Virus record (IMG/VR): IMGVR_UViG_3300007734_000708
Location: 1 to 47,927 of that record
Direction: 5' to 3' (one strand)
DNA length: 47,927 nucleotides
Origin: a virus
The stretch's first letter is position 1, and each line of letters starts with the position of its first letter. Under the pieces are notes generated by a model that was not told where the DNA came from, made no database searches, and saw nothing but the letters and a program-made list of their open reading frames with translations. The position numbers were made by a program, and so were the translations under genes. Positions 1 through 9,805 of this stretch are shown one piece after another.

Positions 1-145
1 TTGTTAGGTTATGGTAAAGTGCTTTCTTACCTATATAAGACATTTTTGTAGGTTTATGAGTTACTATATAAATAAACCCATAAGTGTTTTCAGGAAAGTC
101 TTCTAATTTTTCTATAACCTCGTTATTATATAACCAATTGTTCAT
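1..145 (-). CDS. GIY-YIG-type nuclease, N-terminal fragment (cut by window edge)
   Basis: Only the first 48 residues are inside the window; the gene runs off the left edge. The start ATG is at 145 and follows the stop of the upstream structural gene by three bases. Residues about 24-40 read FIYIVTHKPTKMSYIG, which matches the paired GIY ... YIG motifs of this endonuclease fold, followed by a basic KK. Catalytic Arg and Glu residues would lie outside the window. GIY-YIG proteins in phages include homing endonucleases and nucleases that accompany DNA packaging. Its place at the end of the structural operon would fit either; the choice is inference. Confidence 0.6.
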   Translation of the reverse strand, partial: MNNWLYNNEVIEKLEDFPENTYGFIYIVTHKPTKMSYIGKKALYHNLT

Positions 146-148
146 TTT

Positions 149-1216
149 TTATCTATCTATGTTTATAATTATTGTAGTATCTGTTGTAGGTGAACTAGGT
201 AATGGTTGAGATAATTTACCTATTGCTAATAAGTTTTGTTGTTCATCATATAAACCAACAGTAGTAATGTAAGGATTAAAATAAGAAGCAGTAGCAAAAC
301 CTACTAAATTTTCATCTGGCGTGTAAAATGTTCCGTTTGAGCTTGTATATACTGAGCCACCCGAAGATATTGATGGGTTTAATGTAAAATTAAATTCATT
401 TTCTCTAATAGTACATTTATATTGTGTTTCATAAATGGTATATGAACTTGAAAATGAACAAGTAACATTAGATGATGATACAAAATTAACTATACTACTA
501 AAAATAGACCCCGTATTCCATGGGAATACTGTTGGGTTACCTGTTACAACTACTAGCCCGTGTGGATAAAATATATTACCTATTAATACAGAACTAGTAG
601 ATAAACTAGAACTAAGATATATATTTCCTTCTCCATCATCTGTTAAACTACCACTTTCAGCTGAAAAATAAAATGAACCTGGGCGGATGTAATCTCCGTA
701 TAATTTTGTTGGGATAGAAATAACTCCTATACCAATATTTTCTTCACTACTATATTTTGAAGTAGTAGGAAAATATTTTGGGTATGTTAAAGTTGTTTGT
801 AAATAATTGTCATATCTGGGACCGTTAATGCTTCCTGTTAATACATTACCTTCAGGTATAGCACCTAATACAATTGATGCAGTAGAAACATTGTCTCCAT
901 AACTTGAAGATAAATAATTTGAGTAGTAAAGGTGTCTAACTGAGTAGTAGATTAAACTTTCAAAGTCCATAGGAGCTATTTCTCCTGTAGGCACATCTGT
1001 TCCACCATACACAGCGTTAATGTTGTCGTATATTGAAGACCCGTATATACCTTCTTCAAATATTGAAGATGAGTTAAGAAAATTTCGTCCTAAGAATCTA
1101 TCAATTCCGACATTTGAACCAGTAAAAACCGAGTCTCCTTGAAAGGTAAAATCTTTATTTACCTCTAAGGGAGTTACAATAATATCAGATGCTAAAAATT
1201 GTTTGAACGCACCCAT
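149..1216 (-). CDS. virion structural protein, tail/baseplate region
   Basis: 355 aa, Ser/Thr/Tyr-rich and beta-rich in composition, without signal peptide or membrane segment, as is usual for phage tail proteins. It begins MGAFKQFLASDIIVTPLEV. Near the C-terminus it has YITTVGLYDEQQNLLAIGKL, which closely resembles the same region of the next gene upstream (YITTIGMYNDAGDLLAVAKM), so the two share a C-terminal module and are probably paralogues. Only five bases separate it from that gene, so the two are co-transcribed. Structural role follows from the operon; the exact role is unknown. Confidence 0.7.
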   Translation of the reverse strand: MGAFKQFLASDIIVTPLEVNKDFTFQGDSVFTGSNVGIDRFLGRNFLNSSSIFEEGIYGSSIYDNINAVYGGTDVPTGEIAPMDFESLIYYSVRHLYYSNYLSSSYGDNVSTASIVLGAIPEGNVLTGSINGPRYDNYLQTTLTYPKYFPTTSKYSSEENIGIGVISIPTKLYGDYIRPGSFYFSAESGSLTDDGEGNIYLSSSLSTSSVLIGNIFYPHGLVVVTGNPTVFPWNTGSIFSSIVNFVSSSNVTCSFSSSYTIYETQYKCTIRENEFNFTLNPSISSGGSVYTSSNGTFYTPDENLVGFATASYFNPYITTVGLYDEQQNLLAIGKLSQPLPSSPTTDTTIIINIDR

Positions 1217-1221
1217 TCATC

Positions 1222-2259
1222 TTAGAAATCTAATTTTACTCGTACTAAGGCTTCTTTAGTAAAGTCTTTAGGTAAAGGTCTTGACATTTTAGCTACAGCT
1301 AATAAATCACCAGCATCGTTGTACATTCCAATTGTTGTAATATATGTTTGAGGATTGTTTATAAAGATAGGATAATTTACTTCACCAGTTGATGCATTTG
1401 TAAAGCTTGGATTTTCTGTATAGTTGTATTGAGCGTTTTTTACTCTAACAAATACATAATCAGCAGATATAGTTTCTTGACTTTGTAATGTAAATGTGCC
1501 ACCAGAAGAAGGATAATTTCCAGCATTAATAGCATCAAATAATCTTACATAATTCAAACCATCTGTATTAGATGAAGTATTTGGAGTTAAACCTATTGAA
1601 GCAGATAATGCAGCTGGGTTTAATAAAATCACTCCAATATCTGGTAAAAGCCAACCATATGAACCTGAGCCTGGCTGATATCCATAGGCATTTGATCCTG
1701 TGTATACAACACCTGCTGATCCACTAACTAATTGAAATACACGTCCTGCATCTTTAAATACCACAGTATTAGTTACTGTACTGTCGTCTGTTAAAACAAG
1801 TCGACTATTATAAAATAATTTTAATGTTAAAGTGCCAGGAAGTAAAGATTCTCTATAACGATTTCTGTCAACGTTTATAGCCCAAAATTGAGTTGAAGTA
1901 TATTGGTTATTTGATCCAGCAATACCAAAAGTAAAATCTGTATTTTCGTCTCCATTTATTAAAGTACGATATTGACCGTAAGTTGTTTTAGTTGGAGTAG
2001 AACCAGATACAGATGCATTGTAGTAAGTAGATCCATAACCAAATTTATTACCATAAGTAATGGCAAATTGAACTTCTGCTGTTGTTAAACCAGAAGCTGT
2101 TTGATAAACGTTAAGATAAAAATCTCCAGATGCACCTGCTTCTTGAACGGATGAAGTATAAAAATTTGTTAGTGTTGGTGCTCCATTAGTCCATGTTGCT
2201 GATGCTACTGCTTCTGAGCTTACTACAAAGTCTTCTGCTGGTATTGATGTATATGCCAT
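1222..2259 (-). CDS. virion structural protein, paralogue of the next tail gene
   Basis: 345 aa. The last 60 residues (TYITTIGMYNDAGDLLAVAK, then SRPLP and an acidic/basic tail) align by eye with the C-terminus of the following gene, which suggests duplication of a beta-rich assembly module. There is no signal peptide or membrane helix. It follows the 217-aa gene by 11 bases and lies within the late structural operon. I do not recognise a T4 counterpart with confidence. A tail-completion, neck or baseplate role would be compatible. Confidence 0.7.
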   Translation of the reverse strand: MAYTSIPAEDFVVSSEAVASATWTNGAPTLTNFYTSSVQEAGASGDFYLNVYQTASGLTTAEVQFAITYGNKFGYGSTYYNASVSGSTPTKTTYGQYRTLINGDENTDFTFGIAGSNNQYTSTQFWAINVDRNRYRESLLPGTLTLKLFYNSRLVLTDDSTVTNTVVFKDAGRVFQLVSGSAGVVYTGSNAYGYQPGSGSYGWLLPDIGVILLNPAALSASIGLTPNTSSNTDGLNYVRLFDAINAGNYPSSGGTFTLQSQETISADYVFVRVKNAQYNYTENPSFTNASTGEVNYPIFINNPQTYITTIGMYNDAGDLLAVAKMSRPLPKDFTKEALVRVKLDF

Positions 2260-2270
2260 ATTAAATTATA

Positions 2271-2924
2271 TTATAGTTTTACTATTTGTAAAGGAATTGT
2301 TAAACGAGCTCCACTGTCTTTTCCAGTTACAGTTAATGTAGCATTAAGTACAGCTCCTGTGGTTGAACCTGATGGATATAATGTGTTTAAAGTTGTTGCT
2401 CTAAATGTAATAGAAGTACCTACCACGGTTTGAGATACATTAGTACCTGATGTTACAGTAACATTAGACCCAGTTGGAACATTTGTTACACCAACTGCTG
2501 TAAATGAACCTAATAATCTAGCGTCAGAAACAGTAACCATATACCCACTTGATTCTACTTGTGAATTATAGTTTAATGTTTGAGGATTCATAGTATATGA
2601 TGCTCCTTGTTTTAAACTTATAACGTTAGTACCTAAATCAAGAATAGGTAATTTAGCTGTTCCACGAGGTAAAGTAACTAATTTATACTTCATTATTTGA
2701 GTATCCAAAGGAAATGCTTCTAATAAAGGCATACTTGTAATAGCTTCACCGTAGTATGCTGAGCCCGATGGGTGATTTGGGTTATATAATGTATAATCGA
2801 TTTCGTCATCGGATAAAGCAAATTGTGTAATTTTAAATGATCCGTCGTTTCTTGCCATTAGTTGACGACCTTTGGTTGTTAAAATTGCGTCTACTGTAAT
2901 AACGCTATTATTTAGATATCCCAT
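2271..2924 (-). CDS. conserved virion structural protein
   Basis: 217 aa. The N-terminal half (MGYLNNSVITVDAILTTKGR, then RNDGSFKITQFALSDDEIDY) is a recognisable conserved module of structural proteins in T4-like phages outside the enterobacterial group. The C-terminal half is Thr/Val/Ser-rich and looks like an Ig-like beta-sandwich (about residues 105-217). A late-type ATATTTATA motif lies at 2941-2949, 16 bases before the ATG, so this gene may start its own late transcript covering the last tail genes. The family recognition is from memory; the structural role is supported by context. Confidence 0.75.
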   Translation of the reverse strand: MGYLNNSVITVDAILTTKGRQLMARNDGSFKITQFALSDDEIDYTLYNPNHPSGSAYYGEAITSMPLLEAFPLDTQIMKYKLVTLPRGTAKLPILDLGTNVISLKQGASYTMNPQTLNYNSQVESSGYMVTVSDARLLGSFTAVGVTNVPTGSNVTVTSGTNVSQTVVGTSITFRATTLNTLYPSGSTTGAVLNATLTVTGKDSGARLTIPLQIVKL

Positions 2925-2940
2925 TTTTGTGTATTTTTAT

Positions 2941-2949
2941 TATAAATAT
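2941..2949 (-). promoter_or_regulatory. putative late promoter box (ATATTTATA)
   Basis: On the coding strand ATATTTATA lies just upstream of the 217-aa structural gene. The core ATATTTAT recurs before five other late-type genes (13534, 18101, 25139, 25909, 28683). Assignment to the gp55-like sigma factor is inference. Confidence 0.4.
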
Positions 2950-2967
2950 TAATGTTTTATATTCTTA

Positions 2968-5900
2968 TTAAGATGGTATTATTCCTTTTTCTTTTAAACT
3001 TGTTATAACTTTATTATAATCCATATCTGATCCACGTTTGGCCATATATTGAGGTACTATAAATCCTCCACCCCCAGTGTATCCAGTACCATCCCAATCT
3101 AAAACCATAAATGATGGATTTACTTCTAATCTTCTAACTAAAAATGAATTTATTTGTGTTCCATCTATAATTGGACGGTCTAGTTTTAATTGTAAATATG
3201 GGTTATAAAATGATGATGTAGGTGTAGGAGTACCAGTTGCTATTTCTCCTGGAGGGTATGATTCTACTACATTATATACTTGAGATTCATCTCCCTCAAA
3301 TCTGATTTGGTCTCCAGGATATATTTGGAATGGTATATAATCTCCATATCCAGCATTTTTTTCACTTCCTGAAGGAGTCCAGGCTTGGAATAATGCTCCA
3401 ACATCTGTTTGTTTGTATATATTCTCTGTAAATTGAGGACCGTATAATATATTTTTGTCTGACCCCGTTGTCCAATAGTATAATGAACTTCCTGGGTTGT
3501 AGGATGCGGTTGTGTATCCGGTTGATGTAGGACCGTTTTCTTGTTCTACTCTTAGTTGTGGGTTAGGAATATAAACACCCATTTCTTTTAATATTTGAGC
3601 AGCTATAGCAAGATTAATGGATGCACCTGTAGTAACAGGGTTTGTTGTTCCTTCAATATATTTTATTCCTGCTCCTTCTATTTGTATGATTTTAAATACT
3701 ACAGAATATGCTTTAGAAAGATCTATGTTTATCCAATCCGTTGATAAAGAAAAAGCATATGGTTTATATACCTTCACACCAGATGCATTTCCGCTACTTG
3801 GACCAAAAGTATATTGATTATCACCACGAACTTCAAAATTCGCTTGAGCTATTACTGTGGCATCACTTGCCCCATATGTACTTCCAGTAGGAAATTCTTT
3901 AATCTGAACGTTAAATGTTACAACTGTGCTGTTTTGGACTTGTTGTTGAATTGGCCCTCCAGGATTTCCTTCATATGCCTCACTATAATTAAATAATAAA
4001 ATATTATTAAGTGTAGATGTAAGTTTTACTCTAGTATACTTACTTGTATTGGTAAATCTAATGTTATTTGAACCTATAGTAGTAGTATTACTAACATATA
4101 CATTCCCGTTTATAGGAAGTTGAGTATAAGTTGATGGTACGGCAATTGATGTTGGACTAGAATTATAACTAGATGCTCCACTACTACCTGTCCATAAACT
4201 TTTAAAATTAGGTATGCTATTAGAATTAAAATAAGTTATAACACTATTATAATAATCTGGGTATTTAAAAAATGCTATTGATGGTAATGATATATTTTCT
4301 GATGGTGTACTTCCTGTTTGGGATGCAATTATAGGAACAGGAAAATTATAAGGATATAAAATACTTCTTAAACCATTAGACGGGTATGAGTTATCAGCTG
4401 CTCTAACTATAACATTAACATCAGCACCTTTAATAAACGTTCTAATATAACTATCAAAATATATTCCTACATCTGATGGTTCGTATATGTTTCCATCAAT
4501 GTCAATCAATGCTCTAACATGTGCTGCTGATTTACCTATAAAATCTGGGGTAGTTCCTCCAATCCAGTCAAAGTAAAGAAAGTAATTTTCTAAAAGTTGA
4601 ACATTTGGAGTTTTATCCGGGCCTATATCAGATGAAGAATAAAAGTTTAAAATAGCAGTTTCTAATTTAGCACCTTGATATTTTGCTAATGCTCTTGGGG
4701 TAGAATAATAGTTAAAATCATTTACTTGAGCGTAAGTAGCTGATCTAGAAACAACAGCTTGATAATTAACAGGAACAGTTGTAGATGTACTATAATCTAT
4801 TTGTTGATAAATTGAACTAACTCTATCTTCAATAGCATTGTTCATTGTAACATCACAATCTGTATTTGTAAATGCTGTTGTAAGAGTTGGGTTAAATACA
4901 GTAACAGAGGGAGCTGAAGATGATGGGGCTACTAATTGAGCTATATTTAATCTTGCTCCTGAAAGACCATTATTTCCTGTTGTATATGTATGAAACATTG
5001 TTAATGCTATACGAGATCCTTCTATAGGGTAAGAGGATGTAGGAGATAAACGATTTCCTAATGGAGCAGATAGGGTTAATATTTGATTTGAGCCTGTTGA
5101 CGCTACAGAAGCTATCACTTGACCCGAAAGAAGTCCAGGAGGATCTGTACTGTTATCAAGATTATAGGCATATACTAAAGACATTGTAACATTTGCTGCT
5201 GAGGCAGTTGCAGATGCAGTGATTGTAAATCCTACATTTGGTGTATCCGCAAATGTATATATCCCAGAGGATGCTGTAAAACTTGATGAAGCTGAGCCTG
5301 AGAGGTATGTATAATTTCCTATTATAAGCGTAGAGGGAGGAGTAAATATAGGTTGATTTATGTTTGCTGCCCCACCACTTGCATATGTGCTATAGTCTCC
5401 TATTTTATTAGAAGCTATTGACATTCTGTTTTTAGAATTTACTAAATAAAGATAATAATTAGGATATTCAGATATTGATAATACATCATATGCTGTGTAA
5501 TCGTAGCGGAAAGGAGATGTTGCGTATAAAGGCACTCCTGTCCCATATATATCTTTAAATTTAATTCTAATTTGTTGTAAACTTTGTAACGTTAAAGTAT
5601 TATCCGATCCATCATTATCTACTCTATTTATTTTAACAAATAAAATCCCTTCACCCATAACAACTTTACCAGATGGATCTACTATAGGTGTTTGTTCAAC
5701 AACGTTTCTATAAGTATCTTGTGAATAGTATAAAAATATTTCTCCAGAATGTGGAGCTACATTTTCATTCATGAATTCATTAATAGTCATAATAGAATAT
5801 AATTCCTCATAAAAAACATAAGGAGGATATCCTAAGTAACTATTGCCGTAGAAAAATTTAGATGTATATGAACTTCCTATTGTATCAACTTCTAAAAATT

Positions 5901-6258
5901 GAACACAATCTTCGTCTATTAATCTTTGATCAGATATTGTTAAGTTAGAACCACTTAATTCACCATTATAAAACTCTTTTTGATCATTATTTACAAATAC
6001 TCCATAACCTAAAGGTCCTAAAATTGAACTAGACCAAGATTGAGTAATGTTAATATAATAATTTGAAGATGAAATATTGCCATATAAGTTAGGAAATGTA
6101 CCGGCTGTGCTACTACTAATTGCTTCTATAGGAAGTGATTCAAAATCTGTAGACTGGTAAGGTGTTATTTGTCCATAAGACAAAGAAGAAGATTTACGAC
6201 CTATAGAAGAGGTAATTGTAATATCTTTTATTGGCGGTCTATAGAATGATGAAGTCAT
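2968..6258 (-). CDS. large virion structural protein (1096 aa)
   Basis: 1096 aa, very rich in Ser, Thr, Tyr, Asn and Gly, as in extended beta-structured tail or baseplate proteins. It starts MTSSFYRPPIKDITITSSIG, and its stop is separated by about 43 bases from the 217-aa gene. Its ATG overlaps the stop of the 1045-aa gene by one base, so the two largest tail proteins are translationally coupled. I see no enzymatic motif, signal peptide or membrane segment. In T4 the position after gp6 is occupied by large wedge proteins such as gp7 and gp10. A similar wedge or fibre-attachment role is plausible but not shown. Confidence 0.7.
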   Translation of the reverse strand: MTSSFYRPPIKDITITSSIGRKSSSLSYGQITPYQSTDFESLPIEAISSSTAGTFPNLYGNISSSNYYINITQSWSSSILGPLGYGVFVNNDQKEFYNGELSGSNLTISDQRLIDEDCVQFLEVDTIGSSYTSKFFYGNSYLGYPPYVFYEELYSIMTINEFMNENVAPHSGEIFLYYSQDTYRNVVEQTPIVDPSGKVVMGEGILFVKINRVDNDGSDNTLTLQSLQQIRIKFKDIYGTGVPLYATSPFRYDYTAYDVLSISEYPNYYLYLVNSKNRMSIASNKIGDYSTYASGGAANINQPIFTPPSTLIIGNYTYLSGSASSSFTASSGIYTFADTPNVGFTITASATASAANVTMSLVYAYNLDNSTDPPGLLSGQVIASVASTGSNQILTLSAPLGNRLSPTSSYPIEGSRIALTMFHTYTTGNNGLSGARLNIAQLVAPSSSAPSVTVFNPTLTTAFTNTDCDVTMNNAIEDRVSSIYQQIDYSTSTTVPVNYQAVVSRSATYAQVNDFNYYSTPRALAKYQGAKLETAILNFYSSSDIGPDKTPNVQLLENYFLYFDWIGGTTPDFIGKSAAHVRALIDIDGNIYEPSDVGIYFDSYIRTFIKGADVNVIVRAADNSYPSNGLRSILYPYNFPVPIIASQTGSTPSENISLPSIAFFKYPDYYNSVITYFNSNSIPNFKSLWTGSSGASSYNSSPTSIAVPSTYTQLPINGNVYVSNTTTIGSNNIRFTNTSKYTRVKLTSTLNNILLFNYSEAYEGNPGGPIQQQVQNSTVVTFNVQIKEFPTGSTYGASDATVIAQANFEVRGDNQYTFGPSSGNASGVKVYKPYAFSLSTDWINIDLSKAYSVVFKIIQIEGAGIKYIEGTTNPVTTGASINLAIAAQILKEMGVYIPNPQLRVEQENGPTSTGYTTASYNPGSSLYYWTTGSDKNILYGPQFTENIYKQTDVGALFQAWTPSGSEKNAGYGDYIPFQIYPGDQIRFEGDESQVYNVVESYPPGEIATGTPTPTSSFYNPYLQLKLDRPIIDGTQINSFLVRRLEVNPSFMVLDWDGTGYTGGGGFIVPQYMAKRGSDMDYNKVITSLKEKGIIPS

Positions 6259-9200
6259 TAGTTAGGTATGTTATTAATTTTAGCTAATGGATCTCCTACA
6301 TATGCTATTACATTATTAGTAATAACTCTAGGTTGTGGATATTTCCTTCTTTCTAATAAAGTAGGTTTTATCACAATCCCCGTAGCTAAACTAGTTCTAG
6401 CAGGTACAAAATCCTTAATCATTTTAAATAAAGAATTATCGTAGAATTTAATTAATCTAATATAATCCCACAAATTATAATTATGAGTATATTTAGAGAA
6501 ATATTCATCTCTTAATCTATCTAAATCAGGATAATTTGGAATTGTATCTAACATTTGTCTTGGATCACCAATATAATTACCTAAATTGAAATATCCAAGT
6601 TGAGATATAATATCGTCGTTAACTTCATCTTGAGGAGAAAATGCTACTTCAACATAATCTACATCTGGTGTATAAACTTCTGAGTATGAATTTTGTTGAA
6701 CAGTAATGTATTGAGATAATACACTTCCTGAAGGTTCATTAGTAGGAGATATTTGAATTTTTTCTGTTATTGCATTTTTAATACCAGCAATGGGTTGATC
6801 TTGATAAATAGTTTCTTCGTTTGAAACAAAACTAAATGACCCAGATAAATAATATGTACTATTTCCTGTTACAAACGATTGAGTAACAGGATATTGAGTA
6901 ATTGAAGGATGAATTGAAGTTCTAGTAGTAAGAGAAGCACTATTATCTAATACTGTTCCTAATGGTGCTCTAAACATTAAAGCACTAAATGCTGATTCTG
7001 ATCCTGTAATTGAATTTCCTTCTATAGAATAAGGATTCATCACATAATCATTAAATGAAGACTGGGATAAGTATGTAGTATACATTCTTAGTTCTTGGAA
7101 TGAACCTGAGAATGGACGATATGTTCTACCTGATATTGTTTGACTACCAGAATTAGATAAATATAAAGATCCGGTTGCTGCCCCTAAACTACCTGTTACA
7201 GAAGCAGATGCTTGAAAGCCAATTGTATTTCCGTCGTAATTAGAATATATGTTATTTTTAGCATACAATGTTTGAGTAGAACCATTCATTACTAACATTG
7301 TTGACCACCATCCGTTATCAAAAAACGGTAAATAAACACTAGCAGATGATCCACTAACGGTATTTACAAACTTTAATGTTCCGTAGTAATCATAAGGATT
7401 AACTATAGAACCTGAATATGAACCACTACTAAGACCAGAAGCCGTATAATCTAAAACAATAGAATAATTATTTGTTTTTAAAAGTGTTTGATATGAACTT
7501 GTAGATGGAACACCATAAGTACTAAATCTAAAAGCTATAGTTTTAGGATCAACCCCAGCGGATGAAGCAGTATATGTTGTTTTAACATATCCATTTCCGT
7601 AAACGTCAAATGAATAATTAAATGTATCTTGAAAATTATCCCAACTAGATGCTGCTTTAAGTTTACCACCAAATTCATTTATTCTAAGAATAGTGTCAGG
7701 AATACCATATAAATTAATTAACAACCTTAAACCTTCAGGTGTACCCTTTTTCTTTAATAATACAGGTAAGTTGTGATAAATTCGTTTATAAATTTCTTTA
7801 TTTACACTATCTAGTGGTAATATCGAACCTGTAACAGAAGCAGTAACATAAGTGTTTACGTATTCTAAACCTGATCCTGAAGGAACTGGTAAAGATGAAG
7901 TAGCATTTGGTATTAGTAAAGTACTACCTGACGGGGTTATACCTAACAATGCTGAGTATACGTCTGCATCTGAGAAGTTATTTTGGTATAATTTTACTCC
8001 TAAATCTCTAATAGCTTGAGCTACTATGTCTTTAGAAACACCATATTCTAATCTGTTATCTGCATCAAATTTATTTGTTACATCTTTAATATATAACCAA
8101 ACGTTATCAAAATGTTGGCCTACCATTTGAGTAAATAAGAAGTAATTAGAATTAGTATCGTCTTCTCTTAAATACTCAGGTATAGTTAAAAGTAAAGCAT
8201 CTTGATTATTTTGATCGTAAATAGAAGCAGATAAAGATTGTGTAGACAACCAATTTAAACCAGATACAGAATTTATAGAAGCATTTTTATAAGGAATAGA
8301 ATTATTTGTTTTAGGCCAAGTAGCGCTGCTTGATTCATAGTACAAATAATATTCATAACCATCAAAATTAGTTATGATTTCATTTATTTTTGCTTGCCAA
8401 ATGTTATAGCTACTAGAAACATAATAATTACTATTTACAGAAGCACTAGCAAAACTAGCACTGTATGTGTACGTTTCTATTAAAGAAAGTTTATAATAAA
8501 AATTTTCTAAACGAGTTTGAGCAGATGAAAAATGAATGAAATTAGAATAATCTGAATAGTCTACATTTATTTCTATTCCTTTTTCTGCTAGTATGCTATT
8601 TAATTGATAGTAAAAACTACTTGATCCTAAAAGTAAAGTATTTTGAGTTAATGTATTTTTATTAAGATAAGAAGTAGAATTATTTATTTGATTTTGAACA
8701 TCAATATTAAAATTAGGACCTGCTATTCTATTTTGTAAATCTTGTTCTGGGGTAAATATAGTTTGTATATCAACTGAGTACGCTATTGGTGATGCTACAT
8801 TATCTACAATCCAACACGTATTATTAAGATTAAACCCTGCAGGTAAAGGTTTGTATAATTTGATTGCAATTGCTGGGTCTGCAGGATTATTGTTGTATAA
8901 ACTATTTACACCTATTAATAACTTATTGTTACCAAAATTTAAATAAAAATAACTATCGTCAGATGCAGCTTGTTGAAGTGGAGCATCGGATGTGATTGTA
9001 TTATTTAGTGGATCTAATTGTTTTAATATAATTTCTGTTCTATCTGAGCTGATAGATGAGATGTATAATGGGTTGGAAATGTCTCCTAAAAGTGGGGTAA
9101 GAAAATTATAGTATAAAGTATATTTTCCTTCAACGTATCCTACACTTTCTAAATCTTTTTGAGGATCAACTACTACTTCTATACCTACAATATTGTAGTT

Positions 9201-9395
9201 TGTAAATGGGGATACTTGGTTTACTAATACATTTTGAGAATTATAAACATATAATTCAACATAGTTATTTGTATTTAAAGTAAAATCTACACCGGTTTGA
9301 TCAGTTTGAGATACATAAGCAACATCAGTACCAAATACTTGGTATTGAAATTGTTTTGCATCTATTTGGGTTATATTTACAATATCTTGGGCCAT
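6258..9395 (-). CDS. large baseplate/tail protein with LamG-like region
   Basis: 1045 aa. Around residues 505-545 it contains VNKEIYKRIYHNLPVLLKKK followed by GTPEGLRLLINLYGIPDT, a block I associate with large tail structural proteins of T4-like phages. About residues 600-800 look like a LamG/concanavalin-type beta-sandwich: alternating strands, a GSLYLSNSG segment, then RPFSGSFQELRMY, typical of the last strands of this fold. The C-terminal 100 residues are more charged (DLDRLRDEYFSKYTHNYNLW) and may mediate docking. It is coupled to its downstream neighbour and lies five bases after the 134-aa gene. A gp7-like wedge or fibre-linking role is inference. Confidence 0.7.
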   Translation of the reverse strand: MAQDIVNITQIDAKQFQYQVFGTDVAYVSQTDQTGVDFTLNTNNYVELYVYNSQNVLVNQVSPFTNYNIVGIEVVVDPQKDLESVGYVEGKYTLYYNFLTPLLGDISNPLYISSISSDRTEIILKQLDPLNNTITSDAPLQQAASDDSYFYLNFGNNKLLIGVNSLYNNNPADPAIAIKLYKPLPAGFNLNNTCWIVDNVASPIAYSVDIQTIFTPEQDLQNRIAGPNFNIDVQNQINNSTSYLNKNTLTQNTLLLGSSSFYYQLNSILAEKGIEINVDYSDYSNFIHFSSAQTRLENFYYKLSLIETYTYSASFASASVNSNYYVSSSYNIWQAKINEIITNFDGYEYYLYYESSSATWPKTNNSIPYKNASINSVSGLNWLSTQSLSASIYDQNNQDALLLTIPEYLREDDTNSNYFLFTQMVGQHFDNVWLYIKDVTNKFDADNRLEYGVSKDIVAQAIRDLGVKLYQNNFSDADVYSALLGITPSGSTLLIPNATSSLPVPSGSGLEYVNTYVTASVTGSILPLDSVNKEIYKRIYHNLPVLLKKKGTPEGLRLLINLYGIPDTILRINEFGGKLKAASSWDNFQDTFNYSFDVYGNGYVKTTYTASSAGVDPKTIAFRFSTYGVPSTSSYQTLLKTNNYSIVLDYTASGLSSGSYSGSIVNPYDYYGTLKFVNTVSGSSASVYLPFFDNGWWSTMLVMNGSTQTLYAKNNIYSNYDGNTIGFQASASVTGSLGAATGSLYLSNSGSQTISGRTYRPFSGSFQELRMYTTYLSQSSFNDYVMNPYSIEGNSITGSESAFSALMFRAPLGTVLDNSASLTTRTSIHPSITQYPVTQSFVTGNSTYYLSGSFSFVSNEETIYQDQPIAGIKNAITEKIQISPTNEPSGSVLSQYITVQQNSYSEVYTPDVDYVEVAFSPQDEVNDDIISQLGYFNLGNYIGDPRQMLDTIPNYPDLDRLRDEYFSKYTHNYNLWDYIRLIKFYDNSLFKMIKDFVPARTSLATGIVIKPTLLERRKYPQPRVITNNVIAYVGDPLAKINNIPN

Positions 9396-9400
9396 TTATT

Positions 9401-9805
9401 TTAAGTATTAGAAGAACCTGACAATGCACTTATTTGAACTTTTAATAATTCATTTTCAGATTGTAATCTAATTAATTCGTTTTGTTGAGTAAAAGTTTCT
9501 AAATTTTCTGCTCTAAGACCATTAATTTCATTTAATAATGCTTGGATAGTTTCGTTTATTGATTCTCCTCCAACATATTCTGAGCTTCTTTTAACTAAAT
9601 ATTCGTGTGAATTGGTTTCTCCAGTTATAGGAATACTAAAAAATAAAGTATCGTAAGCATTAAAAAAATCATTTACTGTAACGATTGGGTTTGATGCAGT
9701 TGGAGGGGTAGGGGAAACTGTTTGAGAAAAAGTAGTGTTTATAACCCTACTAAATTGAGTAGGATCGTAACCTGTCTTAGATAAGATTATTTTTTCTTGT
9801 GCCAT
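9401..9805 (-). CDS. small tail protein with C-terminal coiled coil
   Basis: 134 aa. The first 85 residues are mixed. From about residue 85 to 128 there is a heptad pattern of Leu, Ile and Glu/Gln (INETIQALLNEINGLRAENL, then QNELIRLQSENELLKVQISA) that predicts a coiled coil, probably trimeric in a tail context. The ATG overlaps the stop of the upstream 368-aa gene by one base. It may be a short fibre, a chaperone or a trimerisation subunit of the large tail proteins that follow. No family is recognised. Confidence 0.65.
   Translation of the reverse strand: MAQEKIILSKTGYDPTQFSRVINTTFSQTVSPTPPTASNPIVTVNDFFNAYDTLFFSIPITGETNSHEYLVKRSSEYVGGESINETIQALLNEINGLRAENLETFTQQNELIRLQSENELLKVQISALSGSSNT

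Noticed and set aside
3617-3996. Plus-strand ORFs of 60-66 aa inside the 1096-aa tail gene
   Set aside because: They run antisense through a long, well-formed structural gene and have no plausible composition; all supported genes are on the minus strand.
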